64,000 nt of DNA from assembly GCA_944321455.1 (NCBI GenBank), contig CALULI010000002.1, positions 1 through 64,000 of the forward strand, read 5' to 3'. A program made the position numbers and the translations under genes. Within the stretch, counting starts at the first letter, position 1. Each line of letters opens with the position of its first letter. This DNA is from an uncultured Eggerthellaceae bacterium (GTDB lineage Bacteria; Actinomycetota; Coriobacteriia; Coriobacteriales; Eggerthellaceae). This document shows positions 17,457 through 26,001 of this stretch, piece by piece. The notes below the pieces were generated by a model. The model had not been told where the DNA came from. It searched no databases and worked only from the letters and a program-made list of their open reading frames with translations.

Positions 17457-18782
17457 CTAATCGCGATAATCTTCAGGATTTTTTGACGAACTACCCGTGG
17501 TGTTGCCATAGGTTTTCAATTCATGCCCAAATCGCAGCGCGCCTTCGCCAAATTTTTCGGCAATAGAATCACCCACGCGCAAAAGCGCCTCATGGTCTTT
17601 GGCATGATCAATCAAGGTACCGTATTCCTGTTCGGAGTCGCTTGACGCATCAAAGAGCGACTCCTGAACAGGCTCTGGTTCAAAGCCGCTCACACCAACG
17701 CCTACCAAACGAACCAATACCCCTTCATGCCAAATCTCATCAAGCATGTCAAAAAGATACGGAAGCCACGTAAGGTCATTCGTTCCCAGTGAAACAATTT
17801 TTCGCTGACACGTTCGAATAGTGAGATCTTCATAACGAATTTTCAGATGGAGAGTCGTGCCTTCCATGTCCTTCTTACGCAACCGACGGCCAACCTTATG
17901 AGCCATGGTTGCGATGATGCCTTCAATGGATTCACGATCATCCGTACTTACCGACAAGCTAATTTCATTTGACACTGATTTTGCAGGTGCACGGTTTTCA
18001 TCAACATCAGTATCTATTCCGCGGGCACGATCACGCATTAAGGCAGCGTTTTTGCCAAAGATTCCTTTCAGCAGCACGAGATCGGCCTGAGATAAATCAC
18101 CAAGCGTATGAATGCCGTAGCGCATCAACTTAGATTGAGCAACGCTTCCAATACCGCTCATGGTCTTTATGGGCAAAGGCGACAAAAAGGCCTGCTCATC
18201 ACCTGGATAGATCACGCTAATGCCATGAGGTTTGTTCTGGTCAGAGGCAATTTTCGCAACCGCTTTAGAGGTCCCCACGCCAATAGAACAGGTGACGCCC
18301 AATTCATCAACGCGTGCCTGAATGCGCTGCGCAACAACTACGGGATGAGTGGTGTTCGTTCTGTTGGGCGAAACATCCAAAAATGCCTCATCAATACTAA
18401 CCTGCATCAAATGCGGTGATTCGTCATAGAGAACACTCATAACCGCCTGAGACATTTCACGGTAGCGATGAAAGTTGCCGCCTGTCCAAATTGCATCAGG
18501 ACAGAGCTTTTTAGCAGTAACAGAAGGCATAGCGGAATGGACCCCGTAGGTGCGCGCTTCATAGGATGCCGTCGAAACTACACCGCGCTTATCAGGGCTT
18601 CCGCCAACAATGACGGGCTTACCCTTCCATTCGGGATGATCAAGCTGCTCAACTGAAGCGAAAAACGCATCAAGATCAACCAAAAGAATGGCTTTACCCT
18701 TCCACGGGCGCAGTGTTGAAGGATTAAATTCTTCAGACTGTTTTCCGCTTAAATCATAGGTATGTATCCAATAATTTTTCAT
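17457..18782 (-). CDS. dinB: Y-family DNA polymerase IV
   Basis: This is a translesion DNA polymerase. The palm has both catalytic motifs: LVDLDAFFASVEQ near residue 35 and SIDEAFLDVSP near residue 125. They are followed by the helix-hairpin-helix region (MSGIGSVAQSKLMRYGI) and a little-finger domain ending near residue 390. The last 50 residues (from SLFDASSDSEQEYG) are a tail that may contain a beta-clamp-binding QESLF motif. At 441 residues it is longer than E. coli DinB. It is monocistronic and converges with degV. Confidence 0.92.
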   Translation of the reverse strand: MKNYWIHTYDLSGKQSEEFNPSTLRPWKGKAILLVDLDAFFASVEQLDHPEWKGKPVIVGGSPDKRGVVSTASYEARTYGVHSAMPSVTAKKLCPDAIWTGGNFHRYREMSQAVMSVLYDESPHLMQVSIDEAFLDVSPNRTNTTHPVVVAQRIQARVDELGVTCSIGVGTSKAVAKIASDQNKPHGISVIYPGDEQAFLSPLPIKTMSGIGSVAQSKLMRYGIHTLGDLSQADLVLLKGIFGKNAALMRDRARGIDTDVDENRAPAKSVSNEISLSVSTDDRESIEGIIATMAHKVGRRLRKKDMEGTTLHLKIRYEDLTIRTCQRKIVSLGTNDLTWLPYLFDMLDEIWHEGVLVRLVGVGVSGFEPEPVQESLFDASSDSEQEYGTLIDHAKDHEALLRVGDSIAEKFGEGALRFGHELKTYGNTTGSSSKNPEDYRD

Positions 18783-18933
18783 TTTGAATAGTCTAGCATG
18801 CCCCCTAACCCACCAAATTTGTGATAGGGTAGAGCTCCTGGAATTTTTGAGCGCGGCTCACGTTAGCAGTCGCGCTTGTTTATCTCTATACATAACCGCA
18901 AGGTATACAAAACGTTAGGAATCCCGCAGATTT

Positions 18934-20067
18934 ATGCAGGCTTTTAACTCGTTAACAGATTTAATGAACGGTGTGACGTCATCGCGGCAGGAAGATGCTA
19001 CCCTGCCCTATGACATTCGTGCCGAAATTGACTGGGTTGATTTTTCCTGCACAGCAAATCCGTTAGGCACGCCACAAAACGTTATTCAGGCTATTACCAA
19101 AGCTATTGCTGAAGGCGACCTGTCTTTTTTGCCTAATCGCGATGGATCGCACCTTGCGGCAATTCTTTCACGCTATTACGAAATTTCACCTGAATCGTTT
19201 TTAGTAGGCACAAGCGTACCTTCGATGATTTCCTCTATTGCACAGGCGTATCGTCCGTGCAATGTGGGTATTCCTGCGCCTGCCCCTTCTGAATATTTCT
19301 TGAGCGTTGCTAATGTGGGCCATAACCCCTTAAAGCTGATGAATCCTTTTTCTCTTTCAGCTATTGAGCCGCAGACGGCCTTTGCAAATGGATTGAAGTT
19401 TGAAGCGGCTGTTTTAGCTAACCCAAGCTTTCCGTGCGCGCGCCTACTTTCTGAACCCACCCTTAAGCGCTATATGGAGACATGCAACTGGGTTGTTATT
19501 GATGAATCTAACATCATGCTTACTATGGGTGGCGAATCCTATATCCATTTAACGCAAAAATATAAGAGTGTCTTGGTTGTGCGCAATCTGTCGATTGAAT
19601 TGGGCATGCCTGGCATTCCTATGGGATACGTTGTTGGTCATCCTGAGACCATCAAGCATATTCGCCAATTTTCCAGCGGTTCATCAATTAGCATGTTCCA
19701 CGAAATTGTGGCAAAGGAAATTCCTCATACTACCGAATACAGCGACAACACTATAAAGCTGTTAGACCAAGAAATTCCTTGGATGCAGTGCATGCTCAGC
19801 CTGACTCCTGGCATTAAGGTCTTCCCTTCAGAGGCAAACTTTGTCATGTGTGCTCTTGAAGAACGTGCTGCACGTGACTTTGGTATTTCAAGTGCAGAAG
19901 ATTTAATTGTGCGCCTCCAAAAAGCAGGCTACACGGTGCGCGACTTGGTGGGCGTTCCTGGTATAGAAGGTAAACGCTACTTCTTAGTAGCCATTAGAAC
20001 ACACGAAGAAAACGAACGCTTTATTTCAGCGTTGCGTGATATCATTTCGCAAGGAAGCGCCCGCTAA
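18934..20067 (+). CDS. Aminotransferase-fold protein lacking the PLP lysine
   Basis: This 377-residue protein has the fold type I aminotransferase layout of the HisC/CobD group: NPLG near residue 42, an NP motif at 163-164 (NPNNPTG position), DESN at 190-193 (DEAY position) and RTHEENERF near the C-terminus. In HisC/CobD proteins the lysine that binds pyridoxal phosphate lies in an SFSKxFGLPGLRxGY-like block. Here the block reads LSIELGMPGIPMGY, with Ile221 for the lysine and Pro229 for the phosphate-binding Arg. Ordinary transamination is therefore unlikely. The reading frame is intact with normal codon use, so it is not a decaying pseudogene. It is monocistronic, with its own terminator. 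Confidence 0.8.
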   Translation: MQAFNSLTDLMNGVTSSRQEDATLPYDIRAEIDWVDFSCTANPLGTPQNVIQAITKAIAEGDLSFLPNRDGSHLAAILSRYYEISPESFLVGTSVPSMISSIAQAYRPCNVGIPAPAPSEYFLSVANVGHNPLKLMNPFSLSAIEPQTAFANGLKFEAAVLANPSFPCARLLSEPTLKRYMETCNWVVIDESNIMLTMGGESYIHLTQKYKSVLVVRNLSIELGMPGIPMGYVVGHPETIKHIRQFSSGSSISMFHEIVAKEIPHTTEYSDNTIKLLDQEIPWMQCMLSLTPGIKVFPSEANFVMCALEERAARDFGISSAEDLIVRLQKAGYTVRDLVGVPGIEGKRYFLVAIRTHEENERFISALRDIISQGSAR

Positions 20068-20080
20068 GGGGCGCTTTTTT
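20055..20080 (+). terminator. Terminator of the aminotransferase-fold gene
   Basis: AAGCGCCC pairs with GGGCGCTT around a 6-nt loop and is followed by a T run. The stop codon of the upstream gene (20065-20067) lies in the loop, so the end of the coding region and the terminator overlap. Confidence 0.85.
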
Positions 20081-20092
20081 ATTGGGCTAAAT

Positions 20093-20178
20093 TTTACGAA
20101 CGTAATGTATTGAACGATATTTACTGAGCGAATCTAGTTGACGTAATTAGGCAAACGAAACTAGATAAACGAACTTAG
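20093..20178. repeat. Degenerate short tandem repeats, ACGAAcTAgtTgA-like
   Basis: The spacer between the converging genes contains about five diverged units around a core like ACGAA followed by a C/T-A-G-T-T-G stretch, spaced roughly 18 nt apart. The units are poorly conserved, so the boundaries are approximate. The end of the array overlaps the last codons of the glycosyltransferase gene. Confidence 0.5.
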
Positions 20179-21194
20179 TTGAACTTAAAAATCTTTTGCG
20201 CAAGATGATAGCCTGCCAGTCCAAGCCTGCGTCCTACTTCGCTCGGGATATTTGTGCCCATATTAAGAATAGAGTGACGCACTTCCTTATACAGCTTTTC
20301 ATCCTTGTTGCGCAGGTATTGCCAAATATCAGCACGCTTTTCTTCGTTTTCGGGCGTTGGCTCCATACGCAAAAAGATTGAGCAGATACACATCATCATT
20401 GATAAGTAGTTATGCATGTACTGGCGCAACTTTGGCTGGTCGATGGTGCTAAGATCAACCGAATCAATCATGACGCGCGTGATACGCAGCTGCTGATCAA
20501 TACGGGAGAGCATAACCTTTTCGTTAACCGACTGGTCTTCCCTACCAATAAAGTAGCGGTACACATCTTCGTTGAAGTAATACATGGTCTTAACGTGAGG
20601 CAGCGGAACATAGACAAAAATGTTGTCTACATAAAAGCAGTGCTCAGGAAGACGCAAATTCATATCCTTGAGCAGCTGCGTTCTATAGATTGCCGAATGC
20701 ATAAGCAAGTACTGAGACGAATGAAAATGTCCCACGTCCTGCCAACCAAATTCCTTTTCTGTCGGGAATACATTGGTATAGCGCATGCTGGTATGGGCAC
20801 CTTCGTAGACCTTTTCATACACATAGTTGGTAATAACCAGATCAACTGCCTGGCGGCGCGCCAGCTGCTTGCGCAAGAAGACCATAACGCGGTTCATGGA
20901 ATCCACGTCCAGCCAATCATCTGAGTCAACAACTTTGAAATAGAGACCTTCGGCAGCGTCTAAACCATAATTGACCGCTGAACCATGACCACCATTTTCC
21001 TTGTGAATAGCCTTGATAATGTCAGGGTGCTCTTCTACGAGGCGATCACAAATTTCAGCCGTATTGTCTTTTGTTGAGCCGTCATTAACCAGAATGATCT
21101 CAATATCGTCACCAAGCGGTAACAGGGAATATACGCATTTTTCCATATAGGCTGCAGAGTTGTAGCAAGGAATAGCAAACGAAATTGTTTTCAT
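20175..21194 (-). CDS. Family 2 glycosyltransferase
   Basis: This is an inverting, GT-A-fold transferase acting on a nucleotide sugar. The start FAIPCYNSAAYMEKC, the LVNDGSTKDNT block and the KVVDSDDWLD metal-binding motif (DxD type) near residue 95 are typical of GT2. The remaining 200 residues have no transmembrane segment but a basic C-terminus. The likely role is adding a sugar to a cell-surface glycan or teichoic-acid-like polymer; acceptor and sugar are unknown. The ATG at 21194 follows AAAGAAAGG. It is a single gene, without glycan-cluster neighbours. Confidence 0.87.
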   Translation of the reverse strand: MKTISFAIPCYNSAAYMEKCVYSLLPLGDDIEIILVNDGSTKDNTAEICDRLVEEHPDIIKAIHKENGGHGSAVNYGLDAAEGLYFKVVDSDDWLDVDSMNRVMVFLRKQLARRQAVDLVITNYVYEKVYEGAHTSMRYTNVFPTEKEFGWQDVGHFHSSQYLLMHSAIYRTQLLKDMNLRLPEHCFYVDNIFVYVPLPHVKTMYYFNEDVYRYFIGREDQSVNEKVMLSRIDQQLRITRVMIDSVDLSTIDQPKLRQYMHNYLSMMMCICSIFLRMEPTPENEEKRADIWQYLRNKDEKLYKEVRHSILNMGTNIPSEVGRRLGLAGYHLAQKIFKFN

Positions 21195-21360
21195 CAAAAA
21201 ACGTAACCTTTCTTTGGTAGCGATACGCGCTCAATGATACCACCACGCATCGATTTCGTCCGTTCACTGACAATAAGTTTAAGATGCATTATCTGAAACC
21301 CCCATAACTTCTCCCAAACGGTAAAATTAAGAAAAGTAACCAGACATGAAAGGATCGTAC

Positions 21361-22356
21361 ATGAGCACGTTTATCGATCGCTTCATCGAACGAGCAAAAG
21401 CCGACAAAAAGACCATTGTTCTTCCTGAAGGTAATGACGAACGCATTCTTGAAGCTGCCCAAGAAGTTCTCGAACAAGGCATTGCCAACATTATTGTGCT
21501 TGGCAATGAAGCAGAAATTGCCCAGAAGGGGTATGACCTTACGAGTGCAGAAATTATTGATCCCGAAACATCTGACAAGCAAGAAGAGTTTGCACAGCTT
21601 CTTTTTGAACTGCGCAAGCACAAGGGCATGACCGAAGAGGAAGCTGCCGAAACGGTTAAAGATCCAATCTATTTTGCCGTCATGATGGTCAAGAGCGGTC
21701 TGTGCGACGGTCTTGTTGGTGGCGCTTGCCATGCAACAGTAAAGATTCTCTCCCCTTCCTTAAAGGTATTAAAGACGGCACCAGGCGCACCTATGGTAAG
21801 TTCACTGTTCTTAATGAATGTTCCTAACTGTGATCTTGGTGAAGATGGCGTATTTGCTTTCGCAGACTGCGCATTGGAAGTTCAGCCTACCGCAGAAAAA
21901 TTGGCTCACATTGCAAACCTTACCAACGACTCCTTCAAGCGCCTCATTGGCAAGGAGCCACGCATTGCCCTGCTATCTCACTCTTCCTATGGCAGCGCCA
22001 ACAACGATGATGCCAAAAAGGTTTCTGATGCCGTTGCCTACATTAAAGAAAACTATCCTGACTTAAACGCAGACGGCGAACTTCAGCTTGACGCAGCTAT
22101 TGTTCCTGAAATTGGCGCTTCAAAGGCTCCTGGCTCTCCTGTAGCTGGCAAGGCAAATGTTTTGATCTTCCCTGACTTGGATGCTGCAAACATTGGCTAC
22201 AAGCTGGTCCAGCGTTTAGCTAAGGCTGAAGCATACGGTCCAATTCTTCAGGGCCTTGCAGCTCCTGTTAACGACCTGTCTCGTGGTTGCACCGCTGAAG
22301 ATGTCGTAGGTGTTATTGCTATCACCTGCGTTCAGGCTCAAACCATGAATGCATAA
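21361..22356 (+). CDS. pta: Phosphate acetyltransferase
   Basis: This enzyme converts acetyl-CoA and phosphate to acetyl phosphate and CoA, the first step of acetate fermentation. The protein is 331 residues, the short Pta form without the N-terminal regulatory domain. TIVLPEGNDERILEA at the start, GLCDGLVGGACHAT in the middle and NVLIFPDLDAANIGYK near residue 270 are characteristic. The ATG at 21361 has GAAAGG upstream. The partner acetate kinase gene converges from the opposite strand, an arrangement different from the usual ackA-pta operon. Confidence 0.96.
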   Translation: MSTFIDRFIERAKADKKTIVLPEGNDERILEAAQEVLEQGIANIIVLGNEAEIAQKGYDLTSAEIIDPETSDKQEEFAQLLFELRKHKGMTEEEAAETVKDPIYFAVMMVKSGLCDGLVGGACHATVKILSPSLKVLKTAPGAPMVSSLFLMNVPNCDLGEDGVFAFADCALEVQPTAEKLAHIANLTNDSFKRLIGKEPRIALLSHSSYGSANNDDAKKVSDAVAYIKENYPDLNADGELQLDAAIVPEIGASKAPGSPVAGKANVLIFPDLDAANIGYKLVQRLAKAEAYGPILQGLAAPVNDLSRGCTAEDVVGVIAITCVQAQTMNA

Positions 22357-22381
22357 GCTGCAGCAAACCGAACGCAAGAAA

Positions 22382-22412
22382 GGGTGTTGATTTTCGAATC
22401 AACACCCTTTTT
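22382..22412 (+). terminator. Terminator of pta
   Basis: GGGTGTTGATT (22382-22392) pairs perfectly over 11 bp with AATCAACACCC (22397-22407) around a TTCG tetraloop, followed by five T residues. It lies 26 nt after the pta stop codon and is a textbook rho-independent terminator. Confidence 0.95.
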
Positions 22413-22414
22413 AT

Positions 22415-22465
22415 TGCGAATTCCTAATTGTTGTGAATTCCTTTATGTTCTGAATCCTCAGCTGC
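22415..22465. repeat. Three diverged 17-bp tandem units
   Basis: The core GAATTCCT recurs at 22418, 22435 and (as GAATCCT) 22452, an exact 17-bp spacing, directly after the pta terminator. Beyond that the spacer to ackA contains further GCGNA-rich sequence without clear periodicity. Confidence 0.65.
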
Positions 22466-22540
22466 AAAAGTATTGCGTAATGCTGCGAAACTGAGTCATA
22501 ACGCAGCTACGAAGCCTCGTTCGCAAACGTGCGTATACGA

Positions 22541-23764
22541 TTAATCTCTCTGAACGCGAACAATCTGACGCTGCGCACGAACAATTTCATACGTGTCACG
22601 TGCAATCATGTATTCCTCATCGGTCGGAATAATAATGATGGTCACTTCAGATTTATCCGAAGAAACAATGCGTTCAAAGCCGCGATGCTTGTTCTTTTCC
22701 TGGTCAAGAACAATGCCTAAAGGCTGCAAACCACTAAAGATCATACGACGCATCTTAGCGCAGTTTTCACCAATACCTGCCGTCAAAACAATGGCATCAC
22801 AACCAGCCATCAAAGCAAGATACTGACCAATGTATTTCTTTACGCGAGAAGCAAACATTTCATAGGCAAGCATTGCGCGCTCATTACCTGATTCAGATGC
22901 CTCACGAACGCTGCGCAAGTCATTGCTGACACCAGAAATACCCAACAGACCAGACTTCTTATTCATAATGTCATCCATCTGCTGAGGCGTCAGATCAAGC
23001 TTTTGCATGAGATAGGTAACAATAGCAGGGTCAATAGCGCCACAACGCGTACCCATCATCAAACCATCAAGTGGCGTAAAGCCCATCGATGTATCAATAG
23101 GATGACCATGGTCAATAGCAGAAACGGAACAACCATTACCCAAATGGCACGTAATCAGACGTAAGTCCTGCAAGTTTTCACCCAAGATATCAGCAGCACG
23201 TTCAGAAATATAGCGATGCGACGTACCATGAGCGCCGTACTTACGAATGCCATACTGTTCGTAATATTCGTAGGGCAAAGGATACATATAAGCAGATTGT
23301 GGAAGCGTCTGGAAAAACGCAGTATCAAAAACTGCCACCATAGGAATACCAGGCATCAGTTCCTGACAAGCATAAATACCACTCAAAGCAGCCTTATTGT
23401 GCAAAGGTGCCAATTCAGCTAATTCATCAATCTTGGAAATAACATCGTCATCAATCATGGCAGACGCCTGGAAGTATTCGCCGCCATGAACAATACGATG
23501 TCCAACTGCACCAATTTCAGCTAAGGAAGAAATGGCAGCATGTTCGCCTTCGGTAAGGGTCTTTAAAACAAGCTGCATAGCCTCTTCGTGGTCACGAAGA
23601 GGAGTCTCGTGAACAATTTCGTTGTCGTCTACGCCGTGTTTGTGAAAAGAGCTGTCACTACCAACGCGTTCGCAAAGACCTCGTGCAAGCACCTTGTTGG
23701 AATTGAAGTCAACAAGTTGATATTTAAGCGACGACGAGCCTGCGTTAATTACGAGAATGTTCAA
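22541..23764 (-). CDS. ackA: Acetate kinase
   Basis: This enzyme makes acetate and ATP from acetyl phosphate and ADP. The family motifs are all present: NILVINAGSSSLK at the start, GHRIVHGG near residue 88, DTAFFQTLP with a catalytic Asp, GAHGTSHRY, HLGNGCS, and TAGIGENC toward the C-terminus. The start is best placed at the TTG codon at 23764, six nt after AAAGGGG, giving 407 residues; a longer frame adds a non-conserved stretch. It converges with pta across a repeat-bearing spacer. Confidence 0.96.
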   Translation of the reverse strand: MNILVINAGSSSLKYQLVDFNSNKVLARGLCERVGSDSSFHKHGVDDNEIVHETPLRDHEEAMQLVLKTLTEGEHAAISSLAEIGAVGHRIVHGGEYFQASAMIDDDVISKIDELAELAPLHNKAALSGIYACQELMPGIPMVAVFDTAFFQTLPQSAYMYPLPYEYYEQYGIRKYGAHGTSHRYISERAADILGENLQDLRLITCHLGNGCSVSAIDHGHPIDTSMGFTPLDGLMMGTRCGAIDPAIVTYLMQKLDLTPQQMDDIMNKKSGLLGISGVSNDLRSVREASESGNERAMLAYEMFASRVKKYIGQYLALMAGCDAIVLTAGIGENCAKMRRMIFSGLQPLGIVLDQEKNKHRGFERIVSSDKSEVTIIIIPTDEEYMIARDTYEIVRAQRQIVRVQRD

Positions 23765-23852
23765 ATTCAACCCCTTTCTTTCTGTATCCACTCAATTGTA
23801 ATGATCGAGTTTTTCTTAGGGTGGGTTCGGGTTACAGTTTCCGGCGACCGGC

Positions 23853-23881
23853 AAAAAAGAAGCGCTCGGGGCGCTTCTTTT
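23853..23881 (-). terminator. Terminator downstream of hit
   Basis: On the minus strand AAAAGAAGCGC pairs with GCGCTTCTTTT over 11 bp with a 5-nt loop, and the stem runs into a TTTTTT tract. It sits 50 nt after the hit stop codon and is roughly symmetrical, so it may also work on the plus strand. Confidence 0.85.
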
Positions 23882-23931
23882 CGGGGTGAACGGTATGTTG
23901 ATAAAAAGCTGAAAGTATAAACGTCTCTTCG

Positions 23932-24270
23932 TTATGAAGAATGTTCTGAAAGCTGCTTACCGCCAATGATATGAACATGCAAATGATGAACGGTTTGGTT
24001 AGCGTCATCACCCGTATTTGCAACCGTGCGATAGCCAGAATCATGAACGCCCTTAAGTTCAGCAACATAAGGAACCAACTTGTAAAGGCGACCCAAAACA
24101 TCTGCTGGAATATCATCGTTTAAAGAGTGATAGTGCTTTTTAGGAACGATGAGCGTATGAACAGGCGCTTCAGGACTTACATCCTCAAAAGCCAAGAATT
24201 CGTCATCTTCATACACCTTAGTAGAAGGAATGTCGCCAGCAATGATCTGGCAGAAAATGCAATCAGACAT
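23932..24270 (-). CDS. HIT (histidine triad) family protein
   Basis: This is a nucleotide-binding hydrolase of the HINT branch; such proteins cleave adenosine phosphoramidates. At 112 residues it begins CIFCQIIAGDIPSTKVYEDD, a typical HINT opening, and ends with the triad HHLHVHIIGG. It is the last gene of the xseA-xseB-hit group, 20 nt after xseB. The physiological substrate in bacteria is not settled. Confidence 0.93.
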   Translation of the reverse strand: MSDCIFCQIIAGDIPSTKVYEDDEFLAFEDVSPEAPVHTLIVPKKHYHSLNDDIPADVLGRLYKLVPYVAELKGVHDSGYRTVANTGDDANQTVHHLHVHIIGGKQLSEHSS

Positions 24271-24290
24271 GATTAATTCCTTTCACGAAC

Positions 24291-24560
24291 TTAAGCCTTG
24301 GACAGCGTGGAATCGATAGTTTCATCATCAACTGACGTATCAAGCTCGCCCATAAGCACTTCAATTTTCTGCTGAGCATCCGTTAAGTTCTTGCGCAAAT
24401 AACGAAGCAAGGCAACACCTCGTTCGTATTTCACCAAACTTGCTTCAAGCTCTAACGTGTTACTTTCAAGCTCGCTTACTATCTGCTCTAATTCTACCAT
24501 CGCTTCTCTGAAGGTCATTTCTTCAAGATGCGAATCTGAGCCATGTTGTTTATCGGTCAT
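24291..24560 (-). CDS. xseB: Exodeoxyribonuclease VII small subunit
   Basis: This is the small subunit that binds several copies around XseA in the single-strand exonuclease. The 89-residue protein is helical and contains the family block FREAMVELEQIVSELES followed by SLVKYERGVAL. The ATG at 24560 was chosen because GGGAGG lies 6 nt upstream. The longer frame to 24635 is out of frame with xseA but overlaps its end by 86 nt. Even the shorter start overlaps the xseA end by 11 nt, a sign of translational coupling. Confidence 0.93.
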   Translation of the reverse strand: MTDKQHGSDSHLEEMTFREAMVELEQIVSELESNTLELEASLVKYERGVALLRYLRKNLTDAQQKIEVLMGELDTSVDDETIDSTLSKA

Positions 24561-25998
24561 GTCCATCCTCCCATGTAATAGGACTAAATTCTTCAACGAC
24601 ACCTGGGTCATCCACATGGCACGATACCGTACCATCCATCATAGTTATATACAATTGATCATTCGGCTTTACCTGATTGATGCTATTAACAATTGATCCT
24701 TTATCGTTTTTTGCAATTGACCAGCCACGCTCAAGTGTTTTAAGGGGCGAAAGGTCATTCAAACGCGACGTTACCAATGCTGCTTGATTCTGGAAACGCT
24801 GAGTAAGCTGTGAGCCTAACTGAGAAAGCATTGATTGGTTTTGTACAACACGTTGCTGTGAAGGCTGCAACATAACCGATCCGCGCACCCTCAAACGTGA
24901 GCTGATGCGATCAAGGGCAACTTTTCGCTGATTGAAGCCCTGTGGAATAGAGCGATTAAGACGTGTTTCTAAAGCGTTAAGCGACTGAACTGATTGAGTT
25001 GTTATATCGCGCGCACATAACGCCAAACGCACATGAGCCATATCAAGAGTTTGCGCTTCAGTAGCAAAAAGCGCATTGGTATCTTTAAAAACAGGGCGTG
25101 ATGCATACGTATCAAGAATAGTCTGCGAACGAGCTAGGCGGTGTTTGAGCGAACTCTCCATGCGATTTGATATACCATCAAGGGTTTCAAGTACTTCTTG
25201 AGCGTGTTGGCGAATTGATTCAGCCGCTGCCGTTGGTGTTGAACAGCGAAGATCAGCAACCATATCAGCAATTGATGTGTCAGGTTCGTGTCCAATACCG
25301 GTAATAACAGGAACAGGACAGGACGCAATAGCATAGGCAAGCTCTTCTTCATTAAACGGCATCAGATCCTCAAAGGATCCACCACCACGCACCAAAAGAA
25401 CTTCTTCGGCACCTGCTGCAACAACGCAATTAATCGCATCAATAATGCCACGGTGCGCCTGCTTGCCTTCAACAGGTACACCCGCAAACGAAATAGCGAC
25501 ATCAGGGCAGCGACGACGCAGCGTACGCAACACATCATGTACCGCTGCACCGCGCGGAGACGTTACAACGCCAATAGTTTCAGGAAAGGCAACTAAGGGA
25601 CGCTTGCGCTGCGCATCCATCAAGCCTTCCTTGCGCAGGCGATTAGCAAGCTGTGCCACCTTTTGGCGAAGATCACCTTCACCCGCTAAGGTTAAATGCG
25701 ACACATCAAAGTTCATGCGACCCTTAGGCGCAAAGATAGTAAATTTACCCGTTACTTCAACGCGAGCACCTAAGGTCAGATTGATACCTGTGGCCTGAAA
25801 GCGGTTCTTCCACATAAGGCAGGGCAAACTGGCCTTTTCGTCTTTAATAGTGAAATAAACCGCCTTATAACCAGGCTTATTGGAAAGCTCACTTACTTCA
25901 CCCACAATTTTGAAGGCGTGTTCGGAAAGGATGCTTTTTGCAATCGTAACGGCTTGAGAAACAGAAAGCGGCGCACGTTGTTGAGATTCGCCTGCCAT
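24550..25998 (-). CDS. xseA: Exodeoxyribonuclease VII large subunit
   Basis: This is the catalytic subunit of exonuclease VII, which degrades single-stranded DNA in both directions. Visible parts: the N-terminal OB-fold (residues 10-110, SVSQAVTIAKSIL and WKNRFQ), then the catalytic domain with GVVTSPRGAAVHDVL, LLVRGGGSFEDL, and GIGHEPDTSIADMVAD. The last 150 residues form the coiled-coil region. At 482 residues it is slightly long. It is 3 nt after the metalloprotease gene stop and precedes xseB. Confidence 0.95.
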   Translation of the reverse strand: MAGESQQRAPLSVSQAVTIAKSILSEHAFKIVGEVSELSNKPGYKAVYFTIKDEKASLPCLMWKNRFQATGINLTLGARVEVTGKFTIFAPKGRMNFDVSHLTLAGEGDLRQKVAQLANRLRKEGLMDAQRKRPLVAFPETIGVVTSPRGAAVHDVLRTLRRRCPDVAISFAGVPVEGKQAHRGIIDAINCVVAAGAEEVLLVRGGGSFEDLMPFNEEELAYAIASCPVPVITGIGHEPDTSIADMVADLRCSTPTAAAESIRQHAQEVLETLDGISNRMESSLKHRLARSQTILDTYASRPVFKDTNALFATEAQTLDMAHVRLALCARDITTQSVQSLNALETRLNRSIPQGFNQRKVALDRISSRLRVRGSVMLQPSQQRVVQNQSMLSQLGSQLTQRFQNQAALVTSRLNDLSPLKTLERGWSIAKNDKGSIVNSINQVKPNDQLYITMMDGTVSCHVDDPGVVEEFSPITWEDGHDR

Positions 25999-26001
25999 GC
26001 G

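Noticed and set aside
24561-24635. N-terminal extension of xseB
   Set aside because: The extra residues overlap xseA, are not conserved in the family, and the internal ATG has a good GGGAGG site.
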